A stretch of 64,000 nt of DNA, from contig JACRDD010000033.1 in NCBI GenBank assembly GCA_016218685.1, forward strand, positions 1 through 64,000, in the 5' to 3' direction. The translations under genes and the position numbers were made by a program. Positions 27,297 to 36,111 of this stretch are shown one piece after another. A model generated the notes under the pieces. The model made no database searches and was not told the DNA's origin. It saw nothing but the letters and a program-made list of their open reading frames with translations. This DNA is from Desulfobacterales bacterium (GTDB taxonomy: Bacteria > Desulfobacterota > Desulfobacteria > Desulfobacterales > Desulfosarcinaceae). Position 1 is the first letter of the stretch. The number at the start of each line of letters is the position of its first letter.

Positions 27297-28289
27297 TCAG
27301 GAGGCCGCCGCCACCGACAGCACGATCTTGCCGAAATGGCGCGAGGCCTCCATCTCTGCATGGGCCGCTGCCACCTCGGCCAGGGGATAGACCTTGTGGA
27401 TCAATGGCAGCAGGGTGCGCCGCCGGAAATGGGGCAGCACCCGGTCCACGAAGGCATTGGTGATGGCCGTCTTCTCGGCCACCGGGAGCGCGCGCAGCAC
27501 CGATCCGATGATCCGCTGGCGCTTGACCAGCAGCAGACCCAGATTGATTTCGGCCGTGGCCCCGCCCATCAGGCCGATGACGACCAGCCGTCCGCCCACC
27601 GCCAGGGCCGCTTGGTTTTTGGCCAGATACGCGCCGCCGATGTGATCCAGAATCAGGTCCGCGCCGCGCTCCTGGGTAAAGGCTTTTACTTCCGTTGCGA
27701 AATCCTGCTGGCGGTAGTCGATCGCCAGGTGAGCTCCCAAAGTTTTGACCCGCTCGATCTTGGCCGTCGAAGCCGTGACCATGATCTGGGATTCAGGGAC
27801 CAGGATGCGGCAGATCTGGATGGCGGCCGTGTTGACCCCGCCCCCGCCGCCGTGCAGCAATACGCTTTGGCCGGCTTGCAATTGACCGATCATGAACAGG
27901 TTCAAATAGGCGGTGATATAGACTTCGGGGATGGCCGCCGCCTCTTCGAAAGTGATTGCGTCGGGGATGGCCATGAGGTGCCCGGCATAGGCCAGGGCGT
28001 ACTCGGCGTAGCCGCCGCCGGCCACCAGCCCCATGACCCGCTCGCCGCCGCGCCACTCCTTGACCCCTTCACCCAGCGCATCCACCACGCCGGCCACTTC
28101 GAGGCCCAGGATTTCCGATTCTCCGGCCGGGGGCGGATAGAGGCCGCGGCGCTGGACCGTATCGGCCCGATTGACCGAGGTGGCCATGACCCGCACGCGC
28201 ACTTGGCCGCGGCCCGGCTCGGGCAGGGGCGCCTCGCCCAGTTGCATGACCGCCGGCGCTCCGAAGCCGTTTAGAACGACTGCTTTCAT
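27297..28289 (-). CDS. Quinone oxidoreductase-type NAD(P)H dehydrogenase (MDR family)
   Basis: A 330-residue medium-chain dehydrogenase/reductase without zinc ligands. The N-terminus MKAVVLNGFGAP and the motif NRADTVQRRGLYPPP are those of the QOR/PIG3 subgroup. The nucleotide site is LLHGGGGGVNTAAIQI. The enzymes reduce quinones or enones with NADPH. It is divergent from arsR, sharing an intergenic region of about 120 bp, so the ArsR operator could also affect it. The start is at ATG 28289; a longer in-frame leader lacks coding character. Confidence 0.88.
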   Translation of the reverse strand: MKAVVLNGFGAPAVMQLGEAPLPEPGRGQVRVRVMATSVNRADTVQRRGLYPPPAGESEILGLEVAGVVDALGEGVKEWRGGERVMGLVAGGGYAEYALAYAGHLMAIPDAITFEEAAAIPEVYITAYLNLFMIGQLQAGQSVLLHGGGGGVNTAAIQICRILVPESQIMVTASTAKIERVKTLGAHLAIDYRQQDFATEVKAFTQERGADLILDHIGGAYLAKNQAALAVGGRLVVIGLMGGATAEINLGLLLVKRQRIIGSVLRALPVAEKTAITNAFVDRVLPHFRRRTLLPLIHKVYPLAEVAAAHAEMEASRHFGKIVLSVAAAS

Positions 28290-28372
28290 AACCGCAGTTC
28301 CTTTGTTTGAGGGATTGATGGTCCAGACTATAGCATGACTGGCCCAGGCGGGTGAAAAAGTTTTCTTAGCGC

Positions 28373-28418
28373 TTGACAAACCGACTGCACAGTTTTAGAT
28401 ATTTCGACATATGTCGAA
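28373..28418 (+). promoter_or_regulatory. arsR promoter with palindromic operator over the start codon
   Basis: TTGACA at 28373-28378 and TAGATA at 28396-28401 are spaced by 17 bp, giving a start near 28408. The perfect 16-bp palindrome TTCGACATATGTCGAA (28403-28418) covers the transcription start and the first codons. A second, related site precedes arsM, which supports it as the ArsR operator. No Shine-Dalgarno is present, so the message may be leaderless. Confidence 0.75.
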
Positions 28419-28725
28419 CAATGAAAAAAATATCGCCCAGCTCGCGGAAATGTTCAAGGCCTTGTCCAATCCCAATCGCCTCAAGATCTTCATGCAGTTG
28501 ATCGGCTGCTGCCAGCCGGGCACACGTTGCGATCTGCAAAGCGAATGCTGTGCCTTCGTGGGCGATCTTTCCAAGGATCTCGAGATCGTGCCCTCCACGG
28601 TGTCCCATCACATGAAGGAGCTGCGCCGGGCAGGCCTGATCAAGATGCGCCGCCAGGGCCAGAAGATCGAGTGCTGGGTAGACCCAGAGGCGATTCAGGA
28701 CTTGGTCCAATTTTTAGCGGGCTGA
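28411..28725 (+). CDS. arsR: ArsR family transcriptional repressor
   Basis: A 104-residue winged helix-turn-helix protein. MFKALSNPNRLKIFMQLI and VPSTVSHHMKELRRAGLIKM are the family dimerisation and recognition-helix segments. Cysteines in GCCQPGTRC and SECCAF (about 32-49) could bind As(III). They differ from the ELCVCDL box of E. coli ArsR but resemble other three-cysteine sensors. The ATG at 28411 lies inside the operator palindrome. The next in-frame ATG (28450) would cut the first helix. It is likely autoregulated and controls the arsM gene 68 bp downstream. Confidence 0.9.
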   Translation: MSNNEKNIAQLAEMFKALSNPNRLKIFMQLIGCCQPGTRCDLQSECCAFVGDLSKDLEIVPSTVSHHMKELRRAGLIKMRRQGQKIECWVDPEAIQDLVQFLAG

Positions 28726-28750
28726 ACCTGGAAATTTTGAAGGCGTAAAA

Positions 28751-28774
28751 TTCGAAAACTGTCGAACATTCGAA
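28751..28774 (+). promoter_or_regulatory. Second ArsR-type operator before arsM
   Basis: TTCGAAAACTGTCGAA (28751-28766) has the same TTCGA and TCGAA half-sites and 16-bp span as the palindrome at 28403. Another TTCGAA half-site follows at 28769-28774. The AAGGAGG ribosome site of arsM comes right after. It suggests separate ArsR control of the methyltransferase. Confidence 0.6.
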
Positions 28775-28793
28775 AAAACAAGGAGGCCATCCC

Positions 28794-29606
28794 ATGGATC
28801 ATCTTAAAGAGAACGAAAACAAAGACGCCGTGCGGCAAGCGGTACGTAGCCGTTATGGCCAGATCGCCACTTCACCGGGCTGCGGCTGCGGCCCTTCGAC
28901 GTCGTCCTGCTGCGGCGGTGGGACAGCCATTACCCCCAGCCAGATTGCCCAGTTGCTGGGATATTCGTCCCAGGATTTTTCGGGCTTGCCCGAAGGTGCC
29001 AACATGGGGTTGGGCTGCGGCAATCCCAAGGCCATCGCGGCCCTCAAGCCCGGCGAGACGGTCCTGGACCTGGGCAGCGGCGGCGGCTTCGACTGCTTCC
29101 TGGCCGCCCGGGAGGTGGGTCCCACCGGCCGGGTCATCGGCGTGGACATGACCCCCGAAATGGTTAGCAAGGCCCGGGCCAATGCCGCCCAGGCGGGCGC
29201 ACGTAACGTCGAGTTCCGTCTGGGAGAGATCGAACACCTGCCCGTGGCCGACGCCAGCGTGGATGTGATCCTCTCCAACTGCGTCATCAATTTATCGCCC
29301 GACAAACCCCAGGTCTATCGCGACGCCTTCCGGGTGCTCAAGCCGGGCGGACGCCTGGCCATCTCGGATATGGTGGCCATCGCACCGCTGCCCGAGGCGA
29401 TGCGTCGGGAGATCGCCCTGCTCACCGCCTGCGTGGCGGGCGCTGAGACCATCGACGGGCTGAAAGGGATATTGGCGCAGATCGGCTTCACCCAGATCCG
29501 TATCGAGCCCAAGGAGGAGATCCGCCAGGCGATCCAAAAGTGGGCGCCCGGCAGAAAGATCGAAGATTATGTCGCCTCGGCCACCATCGAGGCGGTGAAA
29601 CCCTAA
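28794..29606 (+). CDS. arsM: Arsenite S-adenosylmethionine methyltransferase ArsM
   Basis: A 270-residue class I methyltransferase. Motif I is VLDLGSGGGFDCF (90-102), with VIGVDMTPEMV after it. The three cysteines that bind and shuttle arsenite are present: Cys75 in GLGCGNP, Cys163 in SNCVINLSPDKP and Cys213 in TACVAG. An extra cysteine-rich segment near the N-terminus (GCGCGPSTSSCCGGG, 29-43) may gather As(III). The enzyme makes methylated, often volatile, arsenicals. AAGGAGG precedes the ATG. The gene lies directly behind arsR and its second operator; no arsB, acr3 or arsC is nearby. Confidence 0.95.
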   Translation: MDHLKENENKDAVRQAVRSRYGQIATSPGCGCGPSTSSCCGGGTAITPSQIAQLLGYSSQDFSGLPEGANMGLGCGNPKAIAALKPGETVLDLGSGGGFDCFLAAREVGPTGRVIGVDMTPEMVSKARANAAQAGARNVEFRLGEIEHLPVADASVDVILSNCVINLSPDKPQVYRDAFRVLKPGGRLAISDMVAIAPLPEAMRREIALLTACVAGAETIDGLKGILAQIGFTQIRIEPKEEIRQAIQKWAPGRKIEDYVASATIEAVKP

Positions 29607-29694
29607 TCGGCAGGCATGTTGACCGCTAGATGCGGATAAGGTATGCAAACGAACCTGAAACGGCGTTGCCGAAGATGAAAGGACCGGGCGGGCA

Positions 29695-30795
29695 GTGAAA
29701 CTCTTCGAACCGCTGACCATCAACGGGATGACGGTGCGCAACCGCATCGTCATGGCCCCCATGCAACTGCGCCTGGGACTGGGCAACCCCCGGGCGCGTG
29801 CGTTCTACCTGGCCCGCGCGTCCGGCGGCGCGGGCGCCATCATCATGTGCGGCACCTCCGTGGACCTGCTGATGGATGATGCGGCCTGGGGCCGGGCCGA
29901 CGGCGTGGCCCGCTTCGTGGAGAACATGCGCGGCTTCACGGACGAGATCCACGCCACCGGCACCCGCATCGGCATCCAATTGTGGCACGGCAACCTTTGG
30001 CCGGCCGGCAACGGCGGCCCCATGCCCGGCGCAGAGCCGGTGGCGCCCTCGGCCACGGCCGAATGCCGCGCCCTGACCATCGCCGAAATCCAAGCCATCA
30101 GCGCCAAATTCGCCGCGGCCGCCGCCACGGCCCAAAAGGCGGGAATGGATTTCGTCGAAGTCCATGGTGCCCATGGCTACCTGGTGTGCCAGTTCTTCTC
30201 CGGGGCCGACAACCGGCGCACGGATGCCTACGGTGGAGACTTGGCGGGCCGCATGCGCTTCGGCGTCGAGACCGTCCAGGCCATGCGGCAAGCGGTGGGC
30301 CAAGATTTTCCGATCTTCTACCGCCTGGGCGCCCAGGAGCATCGGCCGGGCGGCATCACGTTGCGCCAGAGCCAGGCCTTCGCCGTGGAACTTCAGAAGG
30401 CGGGGGTTGATGCCTTCGACATCTCCATCGGCGCCACCGCCGGCCGCAGCGCCTCCCCTGGACCGCGGGCCAAACCCGGGACCTTCGTGCCCCTGGCCGA
30501 GCGCATCAAGGCCGCGGTCAGCGTGCCGGTCATGGCCCTGGGCCGCATCAACACTCCGGAGCTGGCCGAGGCAATTTTGGTCGACGGCCGCGCCGATCTG
30601 GTGGGTATCGGTCGGCAGTTGATCGCCGACCCCTTTTGGCCCGACAAAGTTCACGCCGGCCGCAGTGAAACGATCACGGCCTGCTTGTCGTGTAACCGCT
30701 GTTTTCAGCCGCTGCGCAATCCGGATTGGTCCTGGAAATCGGACCAGCCCCTGTGCAAGGTCAATCCGAAGGCGGGTCGCGAGATGGAAGGATAG
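29695..30795 (+). CDS. Old yellow enzyme-type NADH:flavin oxidoreductase with Fe-S cysteines
   Basis: A 366-residue FMN TIM barrel. KLFEPLTINGMTVRNRIVMA, VHGAHGYLVCQFFSGADNRR and VGIGRQLIADP are family blocks; HGAHGYL holds the catalytic histidines. The end carries CLSCNRC and a later cysteine (PLCKVNP), the 4Fe-4S ligand pattern of dienoyl-CoA reductase and trimethylamine dehydrogenase type enzymes. The C-terminal NAD(P)-binding half of those enzymes is absent, so electrons must come from another protein. It starts at a GTG. A SMP-30-like gene follows after 35 nt; the two probably form an operon. The substrate is unknown. Confidence 0.9.
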   Translation: MKLFEPLTINGMTVRNRIVMAPMQLRLGLGNPRARAFYLARASGGAGAIIMCGTSVDLLMDDAAWGRADGVARFVENMRGFTDEIHATGTRIGIQLWHGNLWPAGNGGPMPGAEPVAPSATAECRALTIAEIQAISAKFAAAAATAQKAGMDFVEVHGAHGYLVCQFFSGADNRRTDAYGGDLAGRMRFGVETVQAMRQAVGQDFPIFYRLGAQEHRPGGITLRQSQAFAVELQKAGVDAFDISIGATAGRSASPGPRAKPGTFVPLAERIKAAVSVPVMALGRINTPELAEAILVDGRADLVGIGRQLIADPFWPDKVHAGRSETITACLSCNRCFQPLRNPDWSWKSDQPLCKVNPKAGREMEG

Positions 30796-30830
30796 TAGAC
30801 AGCGGCAAAGCAACGCGGAAGGAGAAATAT

Positions 30831-31703
30831 ATGCGCCTGGATATCGCCAAAGTGAAAACCATCGGTAACGGCCTCATCCGCCCGGAGGGGGTCATGGCCC
30901 TCGACGATGGCATCGTCGTCACCGCCGATGCCCGCGGCCAGTGCAGCCACATCCACCCGGACGGCCGCACCGAGTTCTTCGGCCGCCTGGGCGGCGCGCC
31001 CAACGGCATCTGCATCGATAGGGACGGTCGCATTATCGTGGCCAACATCGGCAACGGCCAGGTGCAGTCCCTGGGCAGCGACGGCCGCCACACTGTGCTG
31101 ATGACCCACGCCGAGGGCCGGCGCATGGTGGCCCCCAATTTTCCCCTGCTGGATGCCAAGGGACGGCTGTGGGTCACCAACTCCACGGAGAACGAAGATA
31201 TCAACGCGGTGCTGATGCGGCCCACCCCGGACGGCTGCGTGGTGTGCATCGCAAACGGTCGGCCGCGCATCCTGGCCGACGGCATCTACTTTGCCAACGG
31301 CGTGGCCCTGGACCGCGAAGGCGCCTTTCTGTACGTGGCCCAGACCATGCGCAGCAATATCCTGCGCTATGCCGTCCACGACGACGGTACCCTGGGCCCG
31401 GCCGAAATCTTCGGCCCCAGCCCCCTGACCCCGCAAGGCTATCCCGACGGCATCGCCTTTGATGAGGCCGGTAACCTGTGGATCACCTTTCCCCAGCGCA
31501 ACGCCGTGGGCTACCTGACCGCCACCGGCGAGCTGTGCATGTTCCTGGAAGATCCCCAGCACCAAGTGCTTCAGCGCCCGGCCAACATCTGCTTCGGCGG
31601 ACCGCAGCGCCGCACGGCCTTCATCGGCAGCCTGGAAGGCACGACCATCCCCTGCTTCGAGGTACCCCACCCCGGCCTGGCCCTGGTGCACCAGACAATT
31701 TAG
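30831..31703 (+). CDS. SMP-30/gluconolactonase-like beta-propeller protein
   Basis: A 290-residue six-bladed propeller of the SMP-30/gluconolaconase/LRE-like family. PEGVMALDDGIVVTADARG, the repeating DxxGxLWVT-like strands and FANGVALDREGAFLYVAQ match. The metal-binding Glu and Asn positions appear present. Members are lactonases or sugar-acid hydrolases. AAGGAG stands before the ATG at 30831. It is likely translated from the same message as the OYE-like reductase and may hydrolyse a lactone in the same pathway. No signal peptide, so cytoplasmic. Confidence 0.85.
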   Translation: MRLDIAKVKTIGNGLIRPEGVMALDDGIVVTADARGQCSHIHPDGRTEFFGRLGGAPNGICIDRDGRIIVANIGNGQVQSLGSDGRHTVLMTHAEGRRMVAPNFPLLDAKGRLWVTNSTENEDINAVLMRPTPDGCVVCIANGRPRILADGIYFANGVALDREGAFLYVAQTMRSNILRYAVHDDGTLGPAEIFGPSPLTPQGYPDGIAFDEAGNLWITFPQRNAVGYLTATGELCMFLEDPQHQVLQRPANICFGGPQRRTAFIGSLEGTTIPCFEVPHPGLALVHQTI

Positions 31704-31871
31704 CCTGCCGTCATCCGTTGACCTGCGCGCCGTTCCGCCGGGGCATGGCGTTGGCGGTTGACATACCGCCCGAATCTTGACATAAACGGATTCCGTAAAT
31801 AATTAGAGCAATCCCGCGCTTGTAATTTCATTCTCAACTTTCACGACAATCAGGACGTCACTATACAACGG

Positions 31872-31892
31872 CGGCACCCCCCTTGGGTGCCG
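31872..31892. other. Hairpin in the gap before the START-domain gene
   Basis: CGGCACCC and GGGTGCCG (31872-31879, 31885-31892) form an 8-bp stem with a 5-nt loop. No T-run follows. The rest of the 250-bp gap (31704-31953) is AT-rich and probably holds the promoter of the next gene, but I cannot name its boxes. Confidence 0.45.
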
Positions 31893-31953
31893 ATATCGTC
31901 GTAGGTCGGCTGTTTTATCCAGCCAAACAACGAATGGAGGAAAGGAAGAGGGT

Positions 31954-32670
31954 ATGAAAACAAGGCTTCAGTGGTTATGGGCGTTTTTCATGGTCGTGAC
32001 GCTGGTCACGGCACCGGCCGTTTGCGCCGACGGCGAGTGGAAACAGTGGAAGGAAGAAAAGGGCATTATCGGCTACGAACGCCCCGTGGAAGGGTCCAAA
32101 TACCTCGAAACCAAAGCGGAAACCGAAATCGATGCGCCCATGGAAGTGCTGCTCGAGGTGCTCATGGACATCCCCAACTTTCCCAAGTGGATGCACGATT
32201 GCAAGGAGGCCACCCTCATAGAAAAAGAAAACGATTTCCACCGGGTGCTTTACTTCAATCAAAATGTGCCCGTCATCGGGCAGTCGGACCGATGGGCGGT
32301 GATCGATTCCAAAACCACCTACGATCACCCTGCAGGAACTTGCACAACAAGCCTGGCCTCCATCGACCGTCCCTACGAAAGGGCCGATGGCAAAGGCATA
32401 AGAATGAATAAGTACACGGGCACGTTCGAGCTTAGAATGGTGAGCCGGGACAAAACCTGGGTGCGCTATACGGCCTACAGCGATCCGGCAGGATTCGCAC
32501 CGGCCTTCGTAGCCAAATCGACCATCCGCAAGGTCACTTTCAATGGCGTGGACAACTGGGCCAAGATGGCCAAGGACCCCCATTACATCAAGGCGGCCGA
32601 AACCGGCGTCGCCAAGCCCATCATCGAGAAAGCCATCGCCGATGGCGTTCACAAGCTATCGAAGAAATAG
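31954..32670 (+). CDS. Exported START/SRPBCC domain protein
   Basis: A 238-residue protein with a cleavable signal peptide (ending about VCADGEW) and one START-type lipid-binding domain: LEVLMDIPNFPKWMHDCKEA, FNQNVPVIGQSDRWAVIDSK and YTAYSDPAGFAPAFVAKSTI are the blocks of bacterial periplasmic START proteins. It presumably carries a hydrophobic ligand in the periplasm. The gene stands alone; a GGAGG site precedes the ATG and a hairpin follows it. Confidence 0.87.
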   Translation: MKTRLQWLWAFFMVVTLVTAPAVCADGEWKQWKEEKGIIGYERPVEGSKYLETKAETEIDAPMEVLLEVLMDIPNFPKWMHDCKEATLIEKENDFHRVLYFNQNVPVIGQSDRWAVIDSKTTYDHPAGTCTTSLASIDRPYERADGKGIRMNKYTGTFELRMVSRDKTWVRYTAYSDPAGFAPAFVAKSTIRKVTFNGVDNWAKMAKDPHYIKAAETGVAKPIIEKAIADGVHKLSKK

Positions 32671-32686
32671 GCGGCTTCCAACGCAA

Positions 32687-32717
32687 GCGCCATTCCCGTT
32701 TCAGGCGGGGATGGCGC
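32687..32717 (+). terminator. Stem-loop after the START-domain gene
   Basis: GCGCCATTCCCG (32687-32698) pairs with CGGGGATGGCGC (32706-32717) over 12 bp with one G-U pair and a 7-nt loop. There is no T-tract, so it is a transcript-end hairpin or Rho-dependent stop rather than a classical terminator. Confidence 0.45.
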
Positions 32718-32830
32718 CAAAGTACCTTCCGCAATATTCTAAAGGCATTCGACAGCTTTCCGCCGCTGGGCAGTAAAGCCGCCGTCGGGCTCAGGCAGGT
32801 CCATGTCAGCCGTTGCAGGGATAGCTGCCG

Positions 32831-33019
32831 CTATTCCCACTGGATGCACTCCACAGGGCAGCTTTCGATGGCGTCCTGGATGCACTCGTCCACACCGTCG
32901 GGTTTGATGACCTTGGCTTTGCCGCTGGCGTCGTCGAATTCAAACACATCCGGGCATAACTCTACACAACTTTCGCAACCTACACATTCATCTTCATTGA
33001 TGGTGACACACTTGGCCAT
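32831..33019 (-). CDS. Mono-cluster 4Fe-4S ferredoxin, D. gigas FdII type
   Basis: A 62-residue ferredoxin. Cys12, Cys15, Cys18 and Cys54 correspond to the cluster ligands 8, 11, 14 and 50 of the D. gigas ferredoxin, shifted by four. Cys22 and Cys46 match its disulfide pair 18/42. The sequences VELCPDVFEFDD and IESCPVECIQ agree with that group. Cys4 and Cys58 are extra. These proteins carry low-potential electrons in sulfate reducers. AAGGAG precedes the ATG. The gene follows the flavoprotein gene by 27 nt in the same direction, so it is probably its redox partner. Confidence 0.95.
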   Translation of the reverse strand: MAKCVTINEDECVGCESCVELCPDVFEFDDASGKAKVIKPDGVDECIQDAIESCPVECIQWE

Positions 33020-33046
33020 GGTTCACTCCTTATCTATATAGTAGAT

Positions 33047-33955
33047 TCACTGTTTGCGTTTCTTCGCGTAGTCGGCCGCGTTGATGCCGGCCACGCACCC
33101 TTCGCCCACCGCCTTGGCCATCTGCCAGGGCGGGCCGCACACATCGCCGGCGGCATAGATGCCGGGCATGTTGGTGGCCTGCCGCTTGTCGGTCTGGATA
33201 TAACGCATCTCGTCATCCAGCATGATGCCCAAATTGGTGGCCAGTTGCAACAACCCCTTGGCCCCTTGTTCGATGAAGACGCCGCCGACGGGGATGACCG
33301 AACCGTCGCTTAGCGCCAGGCCCTCCACTTGATTGGCCCCCTGGATTGCGCCGGCCTTGGCGCCCAGGTGGACCTTGACCTGGCTGGTCTCCAGCTTGGC
33401 TTTCAGTGCCTGGGAAACATCCAAGCGCTCGCACACCAGGTGCACCTCTTTGGCCCCGATCTCCAGCAGGGTGAGCGCCCCGTCCACGGCCGCGCTCTCA
33501 CTACCCACCACGGCCACGGCTTCGCCTTTATAGAAGTGGCCGTCGCAATCCACGCAGTAGCTGACCCCCCTGCCGATAAGCTCCTTTTCGCCTTTGACCC
33601 CCAGGCGGTTGCGGTGGGTGCCGGTGGCGATGATCAGGGCCGGCGTGATCAAGGTGGCGCCGCTTTCGGTTTCCAGGGCCAGCCCGTCCTCCCGGGCATT
33701 GATGGCCAGGACGTCATCCTCGGAAAAATGGGCCCCGAAACTTGCGGCCTGCTTGCGGCCATTGGCCAGCATCTCTTCGCCGGCCACGTTGAACAGGCAG
33801 CAGAAATTTTCGATATGGGCATGGAACAGGCTGCTCTTGTTCTCTTTGCCCAGCACGATCACCGACACCTTTTTGCGGGCCGCATGGATGGCGGCCTGCA
33901 GGCCGGCCGGTCCGGTGCCCAAGATCACCACGTCGTAGCGTTGGGGTGTTGTCAT
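33047..33955 (-). CDS. Thioredoxin reductase-like flavoprotein, possibly ferredoxin-dependent
   Basis: A 302-residue FAD protein with the thioredoxin reductase fold: FAD motif GTGPAG (13-18), redox disulfide CVDC (134-137) and the closing motif GIYAAGDVCG. The NADPH site is abnormal. Where the family has GxGxxA and HRR, this protein has VGSESAA (150-156) and VCERLDV. Loss of those residues is known in ferredoxin-dependent flavin thioredoxin reductases and related deeply branching enzymes. A ferredoxin gene follows directly, which supports that reading. An extra Cys-Cys pair (NFCCLF, 52-53) is unusual. GGGAGG precedes the ATG at 33955. No thioredoxin gene is adjacent. Confidence 0.85.
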   Translation of the reverse strand: MTTPQRYDVVILGTGPAGLQAAIHAARKKVSVIVLGKENKSSLFHAHIENFCCLFNVAGEEMLANGRKQAASFGAHFSEDDVLAINAREDGLALETESGATLITPALIIATGTHRNRLGVKGEKELIGRGVSYCVDCDGHFYKGEAVAVVGSESAAVDGALTLLEIGAKEVHLVCERLDVSQALKAKLETSQVKVHLGAKAGAIQGANQVEGLALSDGSVIPVGGVFIEQGAKGLLQLATNLGIMLDDEMRYIQTDKRQATNMPGIYAAGDVCGPPWQMAKAVGEGCVAGINAADYAKKRKQ

Positions 33956-34191
33956 ACGAATCCTCCCTTGATAACGGCGCCAGTGGATCGCGGTCGCCGA
34001 ATTGGCTGCTGAAGGCAATAATTGGGTCCACTTGTCTAAAAAGCAAGTCGTCACCCTCGCTTAGGAAAGGTCGGCGTCTTGCGTCGCGACCGAATCGCCT
34101 TATTATTGGCGTTATTTATTAGGCAGACCGAGCGCTTCGGGATTTCGAACGCTTTGAATACCCGGCAAAACCCGACTCAGGAGTGGCCCCC

Positions 34192-35187
34192 ATGGAAAAG
34201 CCTGCCCAACCCGCGAACACCTGTGAGATGGAAACCGAGGCCTGTAAAGCCGATGTGGCGGCTTGCAAACAGATGAAAGCCCGGGTGCCGGAGATCGCCG
34301 AGCAGATCATCGCCCATTGCCAGACCGACGAATGCTACACCCATATCGACTACGAGCCAATTCCGGCCGAAGGCTTCGTCTCCGATCTCATCGACCGGTT
34401 TCGCGAAATTCTCTTCCCCGGTTATTTTACCAAGACCAAACTGGACCCGGCCAACATGAAGTATAGCCTGGGTCAGAGCGTGACGCTGCTCTACGATATG
34501 CTCTCCGAGCAGATCGCCCATCACGTGCGCCATGACTGCCTGCGCTACAACCTGCCGTGCAGCGAGTGCCAGCAGAGCGGTCAGGTCAAGGCGTTGGCGC
34601 TGCTGGAGTCGATTCCAGAGATTCGCCGGGTGCTGGCCACCGATGTGCGGGCGACTTACGAGGGCGACCCGGCGGCCAAGAGTCACGATGAAATCATCTT
34701 CAGCTATCCGGGCATCTTCGCCATCATGGTCCATCGGGTGGCCCATCGTTTGTTCGAGTTGGAGGTGCCGCTGCTGCCGCGCATCATGAACGAGCATGCC
34801 CATAGCCTCACCGGTATCGACATCCATCCGGGTGCCACCATCGGTCCGAGCTTTGTCATCGACCACGGCACCGGCGTGGTGATCGGCGAGACCACCCACA
34901 TCGGCCGCAATGTGCGCATCTACCAGGGAGTGACCCTGGGCGCCCTGAGTCTGCCCAAGAATGCCGGTGAGCAGTACCGGGGCAAACAGCGGCATCCCAC
35001 GATCGAAGACGATGTGATCATTTACTCGGGAGCCACGATTCTGGGCGGCGACACAGTGATTGGTGCACGCTCGGTGATCGGCGGCAATGTGTGGCTCACC
35101 GATTCGGTGCCGCCCGATACCACGGTGATGATGGAACATCCCCGGCTGATCTATAAGTCGGCTAACAATCAAGCCAAAGGAGTTTGA
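34192..35187 (+). CDS. cysE: Serine O-acetyltransferase
   Basis: A 331-residue enzyme making O-acetylserine from serine and acetyl-CoA. The N-terminal helical domain is long; the C-terminal left-handed beta-helix has hexapeptide repeats ([40 protein letters not shown]) with the catalytic His-Asp (DHGTG). The longer form (EpsC/SrpH type) is common in anaerobes. CAGGAG lies before the ATG at 34192. It is followed after 1 nt by cysK, whose ribosome site lies inside this gene. Several cysteines near the N-terminus are unexplained. Confidence 0.93.
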   Translation: MEKPAQPANTCEMETEACKADVAACKQMKARVPEIAEQIIAHCQTDECYTHIDYEPIPAEGFVSDLIDRFREILFPGYFTKTKLDPANMKYSLGQSVTLLYDMLSEQIAHHVRHDCLRYNLPCSECQQSGQVKALALLESIPEIRRVLATDVRATYEGDPAAKSHDEIIFSYPGIFAIMVHRVAHRLFELEVPLLPRIMNEHAHSLTGIDIHPGATIGPSFVIDHGTGVVIGETTHIGRNVRIYQGVTLGALSLPKNAGEQYRGKQRHPTIEDDVIIYSGATILGGDTVIGARSVIGGNVWLTDSVPPDTTVMMEHPRLIYKSANNQAKGV

Positions 35188-35188
35188 G

Positions 35189-36109
35189 ATGCATATATAC
35201 CATAGTGTCACTGCCACCATCGGCCGCACACCCCTGGTGCGTTTGAACCGCTTATCGGCTGAAGCACCGGCCGAAGTGCTGGCCAAACTGGAATTCCAAA
35301 ACCCCTTGGGCAGCGTCAAGGATCGCATCGCCGCCGCCATGATCGCCGCCGCCGAGCGTCAGGGACGCATCGGTCCGGGCAGTCTCATCGTCGAGCCCAC
35401 CAGCGGCAATACCGGCATCGGGCTGGCCTTTGTCTGTGCCGTGAAAGGCTACCGTCTGCGGCTGACCATGCCCGAGACCATGAGCGTGGAGCGCCGCAAG
35501 TTGCTGACCCATCTGGGTGCCGAACTGGTGCTGACCCCCGGCGCCGAAGGCATGGGCGGCGCCATTGCCCGGGCCAAGGAGATCCTGGCCCAGGACCGCA
35601 ACGCGTTTATGCCCGACCAGTTCGAAAATCCGGCCAACCCCCAGGCCCACCGCGAGACCACCGGTCCGGAGATCTGGGCCGACACCGAGGGTCGCGTGGA
35701 TATATTGATTTCAGGCGTGGGCACCGGCGGCACCATCACCGGCGTGAGCCAGTTCATCAAGGCCAAGAATCCCGCCTTCAAGGCCATTGCCGTGGAGCCG
35801 GCCGCCTCGGCGGTGCTCTCGGGCAAGCCCAAGGGCCCGCATAAGATCCAGGGTATCGGCGCCGGCTTCGTGCCCAAGGTGCTGGACATGAAGCTGGTGG
35901 ACGAGGTGGTGACCGTGGCGGACGAGGATGCCTTCGACACGGCGCGCCGACTGGCGGCCCAGGAAGGGTTGCTGTGCGGCATCTCGTCGGGGGCCGCGGT
36001 TTGGGCGGCCCTGCAAGTGGCCCGGCGACCGGAGAATGCCGGCAAGCGCATCGTGGCGATTCTGGCCAGCACCGGCGAGCGGTATATCAGCACGGCTTTG
36101 TTCCGGTAA
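35189..36109 (+). CDS. cysK: Cysteine synthase A (O-acetylserine sulfhydrylase)
   Basis: A 306-residue PLP enzyme that makes cysteine from O-acetylserine and sulfide. The PLP lysine is Lys44 in NPLGSVKDR. The substrate loop [11 protein letters not shown], the phosphate-binding [11 protein letters not shown] and the SSGAA region are intact. The ATG is preceded by AAAGGAG inside the 3-prime end of cysE. The two genes provide complete cysteine formation from serine, acetyl-CoA and sulfide, and the proteins may form the cysteine synthase complex. Confidence 0.97.
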   Translation: MHIYHSVTATIGRTPLVRLNRLSAEAPAEVLAKLEFQNPLGSVKDRIAAAMIAAAERQGRIGPGSLIVEPTSGNTGIGLAFVCAVKGYRLRLTMPETMSVERRKLLTHLGAELVLTPGAEGMGGAIARAKEILAQDRNAFMPDQFENPANPQAHRETTGPEIWADTEGRVDILISGVGTGGTITGVSQFIKAKNPAFKAIAVEPAASAVLSGKPKGPHKIQGIGAGFVPKVLDMKLVDEVVTVADEDAFDTARRLAAQEGLLCGISSGAAVWAALQVARRPENAGKRIVAILASTGERYISTALFR

Positions 36110-36111
36110 AT

